Below, one piece after another: positions 44,566-53,736 of a stretch of DNA of 64,000 bases (position 1 is its first letter; every line of letters starts with the position of its first letter). A program made the position numbers and the translations under genes. The DNA comes from JAGRMG01 sp047975215 (GTDB lineage Bacteria > Pseudomonadota > Alphaproteobacteria > Rhodobacterales > Rhodobacteraceae). The notes under the pieces were generated by a model. The model had not been told where the DNA came from and ran no database searches. It saw nothing but the letters and a program-made list of their open reading frames with translations. The stretch is from the NCBI GenBank assembly GCA_047975215.1, contig JBKEDD010000014.1, positions 11,333 through 75,332 of the forward strand. The letters are read 5' to 3'.

Positions 44566-46767
44566 TCAGGCCGCCCTGGCCTGCGGGTCGAAGCGGCCAT
44601 AGAAGGTTTCGCCCTTGTCGGCCATGTCCCGCAAGAGCGGCGGGCATGCGAACCGCTCGCCGTATTTCGCGGCCAGTTCGTCGCAGCGATGAGCGGCGTA
44701 TTCGGCACCGATGATGTCGATCCAGGACAGCGGCCCGCCCGACCAGGGCGCAAAGCCCCAGGCCAGGATGGCACCGACATCGCCTTCGCGAATATCCATC
44801 AGCACGCCTTCCTCAAGCGCGCGCACCGCTTCCAGCACCTGCGCGAACATCAGCCGTTCCTGCACCTCGATCAGGTCGGGTTGGGTTTCGGCCAGCGGGT
44901 ACTTGTCCTGCATGCCTTTCCAGTAGCCGAGGCGCTTGCCGCTTTCGTCATAGTCGAAGAACCCGGCCTTGGCCTTGCGCCCCAGCCGCCCCTGATCCTC
45001 TAGCCAGAAGATCAGGTCGTCGGCGGGGCTTTCGGGATAGGCGTCGCCCATCGCCGCCTTGGTGGCGCGTGCGATCCTGGCGCCCAGGTCGATGCTGGTC
45101 TCGTCGGTCAGTTGCACCGGCCCGACGGGAAAGCCGAGCTGCTGCGCGGCATGATCGATCAGAGGCATGGCCACGCCTTCGGTAATCATCCGCGCGCCTT
45201 CGTTGACATAGGGGATGATGCAGCGGTTGCAGTAGAAGAACCGCGCATCGTTGACGACGATCGGCGTCTTGCGGATCTGGCGGACGTAATCCAGCGCCTT
45301 GGCCACCGCGCGGTCGCCGGTCTTCTCGCCCTTGATGATCTCGACCAGCAGCATCTTCTCGACGGGCGAGAAGAAGTGGATGCCGATGAACTGCTCGGGG
45401 CGGCTGGACGCCCTGGCAAGCCCGGTGATCGGCAGGGTCGAGGTGTTGGAGGCGAAGATGCAGTCCTCGGGGATGATCGCCTCGACCTTCCGGGTCATCT
45501 CGGCCTTGACCTTGGGGTCTTCGAACACTGCCTCGATGATCAGGTCGCAGCCTTTGAGTTGTTCCAGATCCGGGGTTGCGGTGATCAGGTTCAGCATTGC
45601 CTCCTTCTTTGCGGGCGTTGCCTTGCCGCGCTTGATGCCCTTGTCGAGATAGGCTTCGCTATAGGCTTTGCCGCGATCCGCGCTTGCCTGGTCGCGGTCG
45701 ATCAGCACGACCTCCATGCCCGCCTGGGCGCTGACCAGCGCGATACCAGCGCCCATCATGCCGGCCCCCAGAACGCCGAGTTTCTTCACCCGTTGGTCGG
45801 GAATGCCGTCAGGGCGCACCGCGCCCTTGTCGAGAGCCTCCTTGTTGACGAAGAGCGAACGCATCATGGCGCTGGAGGACGGGTTCATCAGGACATTGGT
45901 GAACCAGCGCGCCTCGATCCTCAGGGCGGTGTCGAAATCGACCAGCGCGCCCTCGTAGACCGCGCTCAGCAGCGCCTTGGGGGCGGGAAAGGCGCCCTTG
46001 GTCTTGCCATTCACCATGGCGTTGGCGCCCACGAAGGTCATGAAACCGGCCGGATGATAGGGGGCGCCGCCGGGCATCTTGTAGCCCTTGGCATCCCAGG
46101 GCTTGACGATGTCGGCATCGCCCGCGTTCAGCACCCATTCGCGAGCGGCGGCAAGCGGGTCGGCGCAGACCTCGTCGATCAGCCCGGCGGTCTTGGCCTT
46201 CTTGGGCTCGACCATCCTGCCCTCGAGCAGGAAGGGCGAGGCCGCCATCGCGCCCAGCTTGCGCCCCAGCCGGGTGGTGCCGCCGGCGCCGGGGAAGATG
46301 CCGACCATGATCTCGGGCAGGCCGATGCGCGCCTTGGGGTTGTCGGCGGCGAAGATGCGGTGTGTTGCCAGCGGCAGCTCCAGCCCGATGCCGGCGGCGG
46401 TACCGGGCAGGGCGGCGGCGATCGGCTTGCCGCCCTTCCTGGTCTTGGGGTCCATGCCCGCCAGTTCGATCTTGCGCAACAGCCCGTGCATCCGCATCAC
46501 GCCCTCGAAGAAACCGCGCGCCGGGTCATCGCCGACCTCGTCCTTCAGCCGTGCCAGCAGGTTGAGATCCATGCCCGCGGCGAAGGATCCCTCCTTGGCC
46601 GAGGTGATGACGATGCCCTTGACCGTGTCATCGGCCAGCGCCTCGCCGATCAGCGCGTCGAGTTCCTCCAGCCCGGTGAAACTCATCACGTTCATGGACT
46701 TGCCCGGCACGTCCCAGGTGATGGTGGCAACGCCCTTGGCGTCCTTGCTCATGGTGAAATCGGTCAT
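44566..46767 (-). CDS. fadJ: Multifunctional enoyl-CoA hydratase / 3-hydroxyacyl-CoA dehydrogenase (FadJ/FadB type)
   Basis: Two central beta-oxidation steps in one 733-residue chain. The N-terminal crotonase domain has SFAAGMDLN and a PGTAAGIGLELPLA oxyanion segment. The NAD-binding domain follows (GVLGAGMMGAGIAL near residue 335, SNTSTLPIT, GIHFFSPVEKM with the catalytic His), then paired C-terminal dehydrogenase domains. The ATG at 46767 has a GGAG site 7 nt upstream. It is the last gene of the minus-strand fatty-acid block, 2 bp after the cupin gene. Confidence 0.92.
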   Translation of the reverse strand: MTDFTMSKDAKGVATITWDVPGKSMNVMSFTGLEELDALIGEALADDTVKGIVITSAKEGSFAAGMDLNLLARLKDEVGDDPARGFFEGVMRMHGLLRKIELAGMDPKTRKGGKPIAAALPGTAAGIGLELPLATHRIFAADNPKARIGLPEIMVGIFPGAGGTTRLGRKLGAMAASPFLLEGRMVEPKKAKTAGLIDEVCADPLAAAREWVLNAGDADIVKPWDAKGYKMPGGAPYHPAGFMTFVGANAMVNGKTKGAFPAPKALLSAVYEGALVDFDTALRIEARWFTNVLMNPSSSAMMRSLFVNKEALDKGAVRPDGIPDQRVKKLGVLGAGMMGAGIALVSAQAGMEVVLIDRDQASADRGKAYSEAYLDKGIKRGKATPAKKEAMLNLITATPDLEQLKGCDLIIEAVFEDPKVKAEMTRKVEAIIPEDCIFASNTSTLPITGLARASSRPEQFIGIHFFSPVEKMLLVEIIKGEKTGDRAVAKALDYVRQIRKTPIVVNDARFFYCNRCIIPYVNEGARMITEGVAMPLIDHAAQQLGFPVGPVQLTDETSIDLGARIARATKAAMGDAYPESPADDLIFWLEDQGRLGRKAKAGFFDYDESGKRLGYWKGMQDKYPLAETQPDLIEVQERLMFAQVLEAVRALEEGVLMDIREGDVGAILAWGFAPWSGGPLSWIDIIGAEYAAHRCDELAAKYGERFACPPLLRDMADKGETFYGRFDPQARAA

Positions 46768-46769
46768 GT

Positions 46770-47261
46770 CTAGTCTCCGTTCGGCGCGAGGGCCCGCGGG
46801 CCGGTCCAGTCGCTGCCATCGTGATAGGTGAATCGGGGCTTGCCGCCCGTTAGGTGGATTTTCATGTCGACATCGCCGTAGGTCGCCACCTCGTCGGGCG
46901 CCTTCGTGCCGACGACGAGAAAGCGCGCCAGCGCGCCCGACCGGTTGACGAGGCGATGGGCGTTGGCAACGCCGGCCTTCCAGGCCGCGCAATCGCCCTG
47001 CCGCATGGGCGTTTCGCCGCCGTCCTCGACCAGCACGAGTTCGCCTTCCAGAACCATGGCGAACTCGTCCTCCTTCAGGTGCCAGTGGCGCAGGGATGCC
47101 ACCGCACCGGGCTGAAGCGTGACGATGTTGACCCCGAACTGGGTCAGACCGGCAAGATCGCCCAGCCGTTGCGAGGACCGCCCCGCCATTTGTTCCGCAG
47201 AGGGGGCGGGGTAGATGGACCCGGTCTTGACCGGGGCGGCGGCGATGTCGAGCCTGGGCAT
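46770..47261 (-). CDS. Cupin-domain protein within the beta-oxidation run
   Basis: A 163-residue single-domain cupin. The first metal motif is HWHLKEDEFAMVLEG (two His and a Glu), the second half contains AHRLVNRSG and FLVVGTK, and a conserved TYGDVDMK tail follows. Its ATG overlaps the thiolase stop (TGATG) and it is 2 bp before fadJ, so it is translated with both. The reaction is unknown; it could be an enzyme or a small-molecule sensor. Confidence 0.85.
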   Translation of the reverse strand: MPRLDIAAAPVKTGSIYPAPSAEQMAGRSSQRLGDLAGLTQFGVNIVTLQPGAVASLRHWHLKEDEFAMVLEGELVLVEDGGETPMRQGDCAAWKAGVANAHRLVNRSGALARFLVVGTKAPDEVATYGDVDMKIHLTGGKPRFTYHDGSDWTGPRALAPNGD

Positions 47262-48472
47262 CAGACTCGCTCGATGATGGTGGCGGCACCCATGCCGGAT
47301 GCGATGCAAAGCGTGGCCAGCCCGGTGGCCTTGTCCTGACGCTCCAACTCGTCCAGCACGGTGCCGATGATCATCGCGCCGGTCGCTCCCAGCGGATGCC
47401 CCATGGCGATCGAACCGCCGTTGACGTTGACGCGGTCGAAATCGACATCGAAGGCCTGGCAGAAACGCAGAACCACGGCGGCGAAGGCCTCGTTGACCTC
47501 GAACAGGTCGATATCGCCGATCTCCATGCCGGTCTCGCGCAGGATCTTCTCGGTCACCGGCACAGGGCCGGTCAGCATGATCGTCGGATCGGTGCCGATC
47601 TTGGCGGTGGCGCGGATCCGGGCGCGGGGTTTGAGCCCCCACTTCTGCCCGAATTCCTTGTTGCCGATCAGTACCGCGGCGGCGCCATCGACGATACCGC
47701 TGGAATTGCCGGCATGGTGGATATGCTCGATCTTCTCAAGGTGGGGGTATTTAAGCAATGCCACGTTGTCAAAGCCCGGCATCTGCTCGCCCATCATCTG
47801 AAACGACGGGTTCAGCGCGCCCAGGCTTTGCATGTCGGTCTGCGGGCGCATGTATTCGTCGTGGTCGAGAATCGGCAGCCCGTTCTGGTCGCGCACGGTG
47901 ATGACCGATTTCGCGAAGCGGCCCTCGTCCCAGGCCAGCTTGGCGCGGCGCTGGCTCTCAACGGCCAGCGCGTCGGCCTGGTCGCGGGAAAAGCCGTACT
48001 CGGTGGCGATGATGTCGGCGGAAATCCCCTGCGGCACGAAGTACTTCTCCATCGCCAGCGTGGGGTCGACGGCGATGGCCGCGCCGTCGCTGCCCATGGC
48101 GACGCGGCCCATCATCTCGACCCCGCCGGCGATATAGGCCTCGCCGGCGCCGCCCTTCACCTGGTTGGCGGCCAGGTTGACCGCCTCCATGCCGCTCGCG
48201 CAAAAGCGGTTGATGGCCAGCCCGGGAATGGACTCGTCGAGATCGGAGGCCAGCACCGCCGAACGCGCCAGGCAGCCGCCCTGTTCCATGACCTGGGTGA
48301 CGTTGCCCCAGATCACGTCTTCGACGGCATGACCGTCGAGGTTGTTGCGTTCCTTGACGGCGTTCAGGGTGAGCGCCGAGAGGCGCAGGCTGGTCACTTC
48401 GTGCAGGGCGCCGTCCTTGCGGCCACGCCCGCGCGGTGTGCGCAGGGCGTCGTAGATATAGGAGTCTGTCAT
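47261..48472 (-). CDS. Acetyl-CoA C-acyltransferase (thiolase)
   Basis: Final, thiolytic step of beta-oxidation. The 403-residue protein has the nucleophilic Cys in NRFCASGMEAVN near residue 91, the C-terminal GHPLGATGA with the active-site His, and CIASGMGAA with the second Cys. VNEAFAAV is also present. It resembles FadA/FadI more than a PHB-cycle PhaA, supported by the adjacent fadJ. TGATG coupling joins it to the cupin gene. Confidence 0.93.
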   Translation of the reverse strand: MTDSYIYDALRTPRGRGRKDGALHEVTSLRLSALTLNAVKERNNLDGHAVEDVIWGNVTQVMEQGGCLARSAVLASDLDESIPGLAINRFCASGMEAVNLAANQVKGGAGEAYIAGGVEMMGRVAMGSDGAAIAVDPTLAMEKYFVPQGISADIIATEYGFSRDQADALAVESQRRAKLAWDEGRFAKSVITVRDQNGLPILDHDEYMRPQTDMQSLGALNPSFQMMGEQMPGFDNVALLKYPHLEKIEHIHHAGNSSGIVDGAAAVLIGNKEFGQKWGLKPRARIRATAKIGTDPTIMLTGPVPVTEKILRETGMEIGDIDLFEVNEAFAAVVLRFCQAFDVDFDRVNVNGGSIAMGHPLGATGAMIIGTVLDELERQDKATGLATLCIASGMGAATIIERV

Positions 48473-48483
48473 GGTCGTCTCCT

Positions 48484-49122
48484 TCAGGCGCGGTCCGACG
48501 GGTTGCCGGGCATCAGATCATAGGGGTGTTTCCAGCCGGGCAGGGCGGCGATACCGTCCAGCCAGCGGTCGATATCGGGCCATTCGGCCCGGTCGAACCC
48601 GAACGGTTCGGGATAATAGAGGTAGCCGCAGCAGCTGAGATCCGCATTGGTGGGTCCGTCGCCGACGATCCAGTCGCGGCCCTTCAGGTGGTTGTCGAGA
48701 AGGCCATAGGCGGCCCTCAGGCGGCCCTGGTTGAAGGCGATCACCTCGGCCGGGCGCTTGCCGGCGGGCAGGAAGTTCATCAGGAACCGGGTCATCCCGG
48801 CCATCGAGCTCAGCTTGTGATTGTCCCACAGCACCCAGCGCAGGATCTCGTAGTCATCCTCGCGTGTCGCGCCGCCGAACCTGCCCGACTTCTCGGTGAC
48901 ATAGGCCTGGATGCAGCCCGACTGGCCGATCCGGAAATCGCCGTCGACCAGCGCCGGCGCCTCGCCCAGTTCGTTGACATTTGCGCGGTAGTCCGGGGTC
49001 CGGGTCTCGCCGTTGAAGAAATCGACGAAGACGGGCTGCCAGTCGAGACCGGAAAGCTGCAGCGCCAGCGCCGCCTTGTAGGAATTGCCGCTTTCGCCGA
49101 AACAATGCAATTTGATGGTCAT
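48484..49122 (-). CDS. Glutathione S-transferase family protein
   Basis: A 212-residue GST-fold protein with an N-terminal thioredoxin-like domain (KLHCFGESGNSYKAALAL, a possible Ser/Cys active site). A helical C-terminal domain follows, with GRDWIVGDGPTNADLSCCGY. The start at 49122 is supported by a GGGGAGG site 9 nt upstream; an ATG four codons earlier would sit directly on that site. It lies 11 bp before the thiolase gene within the fatty-acid block. The substrate is unknown. Confidence 0.85.
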   Translation of the reverse strand: MTIKLHCFGESGNSYKAALALQLSGLDWQPVFVDFFNGETRTPDYRANVNELGEAPALVDGDFRIGQSGCIQAYVTEKSGRFGGATREDDYEILRWVLWDNHKLSSMAGMTRFLMNFLPAGKRPAEVIAFNQGRLRAAYGLLDNHLKGRDWIVGDGPTNADLSCCGYLYYPEPFGFDRAEWPDIDRWLDGIAALPGWKHPYDLMPGNPSDRA

Positions 49123-49164
49123 GATGTTCTTCATCCTCCCCGAGGCGTCTGTGGCGGGGGCGGA

Positions 49165-49214
49165 GTGGGGGTTTCACACCCCCACACCCCCGTGGAGTTT
49201 ATCGGCAAGATGAA
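49165..49214 (-). repeat. Intergenic repeat, copy C (reverse) with hairpin
   Basis: Read on the minus strand, the head TTCATCTTGCC-N3-AAACTCC (49214-49194) is followed by a perfect 8-bp stem with GTGGGGGT at 49165-49172 and ACCCCCAC at 49178-49185. It lies just upstream of the GST gene start, in a 341-base gap that also holds copy D in the opposite direction. The gap holds no gene. Confidence 0.65.
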
Positions 49215-49363
49215 TACGGGTCCGTTCATCTTGCGTTAACTTCGATGCCGCTATCGTGGTTCTGCGCCGCGGGCTGGAGAGCCGGGCGGCGTGCAAGGTG
49301 AAGCCCCGTCCCTTCGGCCTCGGCGTATCGCCGCCCGAAAGGGGCGGGGTGGACCGCCCCGGC

Positions 49364-49407
49364 TTCATCTTGCCCGAAAAACTCCTGCCCGCCGCCCGAC
49401 AGGCGGC
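49364..49407 (+). repeat. Intergenic repeat, copy D with hairpin
   Basis: The head TTCATCTTGCC-N3-AAAACTCC (49364-49385) is followed by a 6-bp stem, GCCGCC (49391-49396) and GGCGGC (49402-49407). It faces away from copy C, so the pair forms a large inverted arrangement in the gap between the GST and acyl-CoA dehydrogenase genes. This could divide the fatty-acid block into two transcription or stability units. Confidence 0.6.
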
Positions 49408-49463
49408 TTTGTCGCCGACAGGGCAGGCTCCCGCGGGTGCGGCTTGCGCTGCGCTTGAGGGGT

Positions 49464-50621
49464 TCAAAGCGACCTCGCGATCAGTTCCTTCATGATTTCG
49501 TTGGTGCCGCCATAGATCCGCTGAACCCGCGCGTCGGCCCACATCTCGCCGATCGCGTATTCCATCATGAATCCATAGCCGCCATGCAGCTGCAGGCACT
49601 CGTCCAGTACCTCACCCTGGGTGTCGGTCGTCCAGTATTTCGCCATCGCCGCCTTGTCGACGCTCAGTTCGCCCCTCAGGTGCTCGGCCATGCATTCGTT
49701 CAGGAAGGCGCGCGCCACCATCGTCTTGGTCTTGCATTCGGCCAGCTTGAAACGCGTGTTCTGGAACTGGGTCAGCGGACCGCCGAACGCCTCGCGTTCG
49801 CGGCAATAGCGAATAGTGCGTTCGACGGCACCTTCCATGGCGCCGACCGCGCCGCAGGCAATCGAAAGGCGTTCCTGTGGCAGTTGCTCCATCATCTGGT
49901 AAAAGCCGCGGTTCTCCTCGCCGCCCAGGAGGTTTTCGGGCGCAACCTCGACATCGTCGAAGAACAGTTCGGACGTGTCGGCGGCGTGCATGCCGATCTT
50001 TTCCAGGTTGCGGCCGCGCTGGAAGCCCGCCGCGCCGTCGGTTTCCACCACCATCAGCGAGATGCCCTTGGCGCCCTGGGCCGGGTCGGTCTTGGCGGCG
50101 ACCACGATCAGGTTGGCGTGCTGGCCGTTGGAGATGAAGGTTTTCTGGCCCGAAAGCCGGTAGCAGTTGCCTTCGCGCACGGCGCGGGTCCTGATCGCCT
50201 GCACGTCCGATCCGGTCGCCGGTTCGGTCATCGCCAGCGCCGCGACCAGTTCGCCGCTCACCAGTCCGGGCAGCCAGCGTTTCTTCTGTTCCTCGGTGCC
50301 GTAGGCCAGGATGTAGTGGCCGACGATGGGCGAATGGATCGGAAAACCCCAGCTGGCCAGGTTGGCCCGCATGCTTTCGATCATGATTGCCGCCTCGTGG
50401 CCGAAATCGCCGCCCGCGCCGCCGTATTCGCCGGGGATCGAGGGGCAGAGCAGGCCCAGCGCGCCGGCCTGGGCCCAGATGTCGCGGTCCATCTCGCCCT
50501 GCTTGCGCCATCTTTCGAATTTCGGCGCCCATTCCCTTTCGATGAACTGCGCCGTCATCTCGGCAAGCATGCGGTGGTCGTCGTTCATCCACGCGGACGA
50601 TTTGGCGAAACTGTCTCTCAT
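49464..50621 (-). CDS. Acyl-CoA dehydrogenase (LCAD/IVD-like)
   Basis: FAD enzyme of 385 residues introducing the first double bond of beta-oxidation. It has AMTEPATGSD, SGQKTFISNG and the C-terminal QLHGGYGFMMEY and RIYGGTNEIMKELIARSL. The usual MCAD-type glutamate in IYEGT is Gly here, as in the long-chain/isovaleryl subgroup. There the base lies on an earlier helix, possibly the Glu in GAMEGAVERTIRY. It lies 16 bp after the small protein gene. Confidence 0.9.
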   Translation of the reverse strand: MRDSFAKSSAWMNDDHRMLAEMTAQFIEREWAPKFERWRKQGEMDRDIWAQAGALGLLCPSIPGEYGGAGGDFGHEAAIMIESMRANLASWGFPIHSPIVGHYILAYGTEEQKKRWLPGLVSGELVAALAMTEPATGSDVQAIRTRAVREGNCYRLSGQKTFISNGQHANLIVVAAKTDPAQGAKGISLMVVETDGAAGFQRGRNLEKIGMHAADTSELFFDDVEVAPENLLGGEENRGFYQMMEQLPQERLSIACGAVGAMEGAVERTIRYCREREAFGGPLTQFQNTRFKLAECKTKTMVARAFLNECMAEHLRGELSVDKAAMAKYWTTDTQGEVLDECLQLHGGYGFMMEYAIGEMWADARVQRIYGGTNEIMKELIARSL

Positions 50622-50637
50622 CTCGGTCCTCCGGGGC

Positions 50638-50850
50638 TCAACGCTTGCGCTCGTCCAGTTCGGAATTGAACAGCCGCAGGCGGTGGGTCAGGTTGTCGTT
50701 GTCGGTGACGCTGTCGAAGTTCTCGAACAGGAAGGACAGCGCCTCGCCCTCGTCGAGCCCGGCCTCGGCCGCAAAGCGTTTCAGGCGCCGGTAGCCGTCC
50801 TCGGTCATGGCGACAGGGAAGCGGCGGGTCAGGCGGAAGCGTTTGGGCAT
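50638..50850 (-). CDS. Small hypothetical protein between acyl-CoA dehydrogenases
   Basis: A 70-residue basic protein (MPKRFRLTRRFPVAMTEDGYRR...) with a helical segment LKRFAAEAGLDEGEALSFLFENF. A GAGGA site lies 6 nt before the ATG at 50850. The layout (basic strand, then two helices) could suit a small ribbon-helix-helix-like or partner protein, but I do not recognise a family. Tight spacing on both sides implies co-expression with the dehydrogenases. Confidence 0.7.
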   Translation of the reverse strand: MPKRFRLTRRFPVAMTEDGYRRLKRFAAEAGLDEGEALSFLFENFDSVTDNDNLTHRLRLFNSELDERKR

Positions 50851-50904
50851 GTCGGTCCTCGGGGTCGGGCGGCGGGGCGGGGGCGCGCCCACCCCGCCGC
50901 GGGA

Positions 50905-52686
50905 TCAGAAATTCGCCGCCGCCAGCGCCATCACCTTGTCGGCGCCGCTTTCGATGCGTGCCAGGTGCGTCGCGGTCATCGGCAGCCGGCGCGCCATGTA
51001 ATAGCGCCCGGTGGCGAGCTTGGTCTCGTGAAACGTAGCGTCGCCGGCACCGGCGTCGAGTGCTGCGCGCGACGCGCGGGCCATGCGTGCCCACATCAGG
51101 CCAAGGCAGACATGGCCGAACATGTGCATGAAGTCGGTTGAGCCGGCCAGCGCGTTGTTGGGGTTGCCCATCGCGTTTTTCATGAAATACATGCCGGCCG
51201 CCTGCAGATCCTTGGATGCCGCCTTGAGCGGGTCGAGGAAATCGCTGTCAAAGGCTTCGTCCTGGCCGGCGTTGTCCTTGATGAAGGACTTGACCAGATC
51301 GAAGAAGGCCATGACGTGCCTGCCCCCGTCCTGGGCCAGCTTGCGGCCGACCAGATCCAGCGCCTGCACGCCGTTGGCGCCTTCGTAGATCATCGCGATG
51401 CGGGCGTCGCGCACGAATTGCGACATGCCCGATTCCTCGATATAGCCGTGCCCGCCAAAGACCTGCTGGGCCTGCACGGCCATGTCGAAGCCCTGATCGG
51501 TCAGAAAGCCCTTGATGACCGGCGTCAGCAGCGACACCAGCCCGTCGGCTTCCTTGTCGCCGGCGCGATGGGCGCGGTCTATCATCGTGGCGCCCCAGAG
51601 GATGAACGCGCGGGCGCCCTCGACAAAGCTTTTCTGGTCCATCAGCGAGCGGCGGATATCGGGATGCACGATCAGCGGATCGGCGGGGCCGTCGGGGTTC
51701 TCGATGCCGGTGACGGCGCGCCCCTGAAGCCGGTCCCGGGCATAGGCCACCGCGTTCTGATAGGCGATCTCGGCCTGGGCCAGCCCCTGCATGCCGACCC
51801 CGATACGGGCCTCGTTCATCATGGTGAACATGGCGCGCATGCCCTTGTGCTCGGCCCCAAGCAGCCAGCCCTTTGCGCCGTCATAGTTCATCACACAGGT
51901 CGAGTTGCCGTGGATGCCCATCTTTTTCTCGATGTTGCCGCAGGCGACGCCGTTGCGCTCGCCGAGCGAGCCGTCCTCGTTGACCAGGAATTTCGGCACG
52001 ATGAACAGCGACACGCCCTTGATGCCCTCGGGGCCGCCGGGGATTTTGGCCAGCACCAGATGAACGATGTTCTCGGCCATGTCGTGTTCGCCCGCCGAGA
52101 TGAAGATCTTCTGCCCGGTGATGGCATAGCTGCCATCGCCCTGCGGTTCGGCCCGGGTGCGCATCAGGCCCAGATCGGTGCCGCAATGGGGTTCGGTCAG
52201 GTTCATCGTGCCGGTCCATTCGCACGAGACCATCCGGGGCAGCCAGGTCGCCTTCTGCTGGTCCGTGCCATGCGCGAGAATCGCGCTGGCTGCGCCATGG
52301 GTCAGACCCTGATACATGGTGAAGGCCTGGTTGGCCGCCGAGAACATCTCGCCCACCGCGGTACCCAGTACATAGGGCATGTTCTGGCCGCCGAATTCCT
52401 CGGGCATGTCGAGCCCCGGCCAGCCGCCTTCCTTCATCTGTTCGAACGCCGCCTTGAAGCCCTCTGGCGTGCGCACGATTCCGTTTTCAAGAACGCAGCC
52501 CCGGGTATCGCCCACCACGTTCAGCGGGTTCAGCACTTCGCTGCTGATCTTGCCGGCCTCGTCCAGCACCGCCTGGGTGAAGTCGCGTTCGAGTTCGTCA
52601 TAGCCCGGAATTGCGGCCTCGGAGATGTTCAGGACCTCGTGCAGGATGAACTGCATGTCTTTGGTGGGGGCGGAATAGCTGGGCAT
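50905..52686 (-). CDS. Acyl-CoA dehydrogenase, long form (DmdC/FadE-like)
   Basis: A 593-residue dehydrogenase with an additional C-terminal domain of about 130 residues. It has NLTEPHCGTDLGLMRT, GQKIFISAGEHDM, QVFGGHGYIEESGMSQ and the catalytic Glu in IAMIYEGANGVQALDLVG. This size class includes DmdC (methylmercaptopropionyl-CoA dehydrogenase) and other acyl-CoA enzymes, and sequence alone does not separate them. It is the first enzyme gene after the proximal MerR regulator. Confidence 0.9.
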   Translation of the reverse strand: MPSYSAPTKDMQFILHEVLNISEAAIPGYDELERDFTQAVLDEAGKISSEVLNPLNVVGDTRGCVLENGIVRTPEGFKAAFEQMKEGGWPGLDMPEEFGGQNMPYVLGTAVGEMFSAANQAFTMYQGLTHGAASAILAHGTDQQKATWLPRMVSCEWTGTMNLTEPHCGTDLGLMRTRAEPQGDGSYAITGQKIFISAGEHDMAENIVHLVLAKIPGGPEGIKGVSLFIVPKFLVNEDGSLGERNGVACGNIEKKMGIHGNSTCVMNYDGAKGWLLGAEHKGMRAMFTMMNEARIGVGMQGLAQAEIAYQNAVAYARDRLQGRAVTGIENPDGPADPLIVHPDIRRSLMDQKSFVEGARAFILWGATMIDRAHRAGDKEADGLVSLLTPVIKGFLTDQGFDMAVQAQQVFGGHGYIEESGMSQFVRDARIAMIYEGANGVQALDLVGRKLAQDGGRHVMAFFDLVKSFIKDNAGQDEAFDSDFLDPLKAASKDLQAAGMYFMKNAMGNPNNALAGSTDFMHMFGHVCLGLMWARMARASRAALDAGAGDATFHETKLATGRYYMARRLPMTATHLARIESGADKVMALAAANF

Positions 52687-52744
52687 CTGGGTCTCCGTGA
52701 CTACTGGAATGGGTGTTTGCGGGTTCGGGGGCGGGCAGCGCCGG

Positions 52745-53146
52745 TTACTCGGCGGCCTTGGGGGGGTGTTTCATCGAGGCGACCATGGTTTCGCCCCATC
52801 GCAACTGCTCCGTCAGCTCTTCGATGGCCTCGTCCAGTTCGGCGCGCTGGCGCTCCATGTCGGCCAGGCGCGCGCGCGCCAGTTCGCAGGTGCGGGTCAG
52901 CTGGGTCTGCTGCTGGTCGCCCATGTGATAGAGGTCCAGCAACTGCCGGATCTCCTCGAGGCTGAAGCCGAACCGCTTGCCGCGCAGGATCAGTTTCAGA
53001 CGGGCGCGGTCGCGTTTGGTGAACAGGCGTTTCTGGCCCTTGCGGATCGGAAACAGCAGTTCCTTGGATTCATAAAAGCGCAGAGTGCGCGGCGTCACCT
53101 CGAAGGCATCGCACATCTCGCGGATCGTCATCGTCTCTTCGGTCAT
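52745..53146 (-). CDS. MerR-family transcriptional regulator, copy 1
   Basis: A 133-residue protein. The winged helix-turn-helix is TIREMCDAFEVTPRTLRFYESKELL, with RLFTKRDRARLKLILRGKRFGFSLEEIRQLL completing it. A coiled-coil dimerisation helix with a short tail follows. No C-terminal metal-binding cysteines are present. It resembles the MerR regulators placed ahead of acyl-CoA catabolic genes (LiuR type). The start at 53146 is an ATG; an upstream GTG at 53164 is also possible. A palindrome lies about 70 nt upstream. Confidence 0.85.
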   Translation of the reverse strand: MTEETMTIREMCDAFEVTPRTLRFYESKELLFPIRKGQKRLFTKRDRARLKLILRGKRFGFSLEEIRQLLDLYHMGDQQQTQLTRTCELARARLADMERQRAELDEAIEELTEQLRWGETMVASMKHPPKAAE

Positions 53147-53213
53147 GGTCTCAACTTTCGTCACCGTTTTCCTGGGAGTCAGGTGTGGGTGTTTGCCCGG
53201 CTTTACAACATCT

Positions 53214-53232
53214 GCTTGACGTTAACGTAAGC
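53214..53232. promoter_or_regulatory. Palindromic operator candidate upstream of MerR copy 1
   Basis: A perfect 10-bp palindrome ACGTTAACGT sits inside TTGACGTTAACGTAAG. The position between the two MerR genes and the MerR-like dyad suggest an autoregulatory site controlling the fatty-acid genes. It is similar in form to sites I associate with LiuR-type regulators, but I have not compared it with a curated motif. No second copy was noticed by eye. Confidence 0.5.
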
Positions 53233-53367
53233 CGGACGTTGCGTCACGAAAAGGCTGACGTGGGATCACACCTCGTCAACCCTTCGGATGCTGTCGGATC
53301 AGCCAGGCCGGGGGGCACTGCGTGGCGGACGTTACCGGCAAGACAACGCAGATCCCGCACGGCGGGT

Positions 53368-53736
53368 TCAGGTCGCGCCGCGCAACGCCACCTCGCGCAG
53401 GTCGCGCAATTCCGCCAGCGCCTCGTCGATCTGCCGGCGCTGGTTGTCGAGTTCGGTGATCTGGCGGTCGGCCATTGCCACGAATGCCTTCATCTGGGCG
53501 CCATTGCCTTCGTGTTCGTAGATCAGCAGCCATTGCCGGATCTCTTCCAGCGGAAACCCGAACTTGCGGCCGCGCAGAATCAGCTTCATCCGGGCACATT
53601 CGCGCGGACCATAGTACCGCGACCGGCCTTCACGGTCGGGCTGAAGCAACTCGATGTACTCGTAATACCGCAGCGTACGCGGCGTCACGTCGAATTCGGC
53701 GCACATATCCTTGAAAGAAAGTCGGGTATCGCTCAT
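53368..53736 (-). CDS. MerR-family transcriptional regulator, copy 2
   Basis: A 122-residue paralogue of the preceding regulator: LSFKDMCAEFDVTPRTLRYYEYIELL, YYGPRECARMKLILRGRKFGFPLEEIRQWL, then a coiled coil and no metal-ligand tail. It has a GGAGAG site before the ATG at 53736. About 220 bases separate it from copy 1. It is divergent from the thioesterase-MATE unit, so it could regulate either side. Confidence 0.85.
   Translation of the reverse strand: MSDTRLSFKDMCAEFDVTPRTLRYYEYIELLQPDREGRSRYYGPRECARMKLILRGRKFGFPLEEIRQWLLIYEHEGNGAQMKAFVAMADRQITELDNQRRQIDEALAELRDLREVALRGAT

Noticed and set aside
44015..44647. A 210-codon minus-strand frame overlapping the fadJ 3' end
   Set aside because: Only a short internal part (about 44250-44380) resembles a membrane protein; the rest is out-of-frame sequence, so it is treated as part of a decayed gene.
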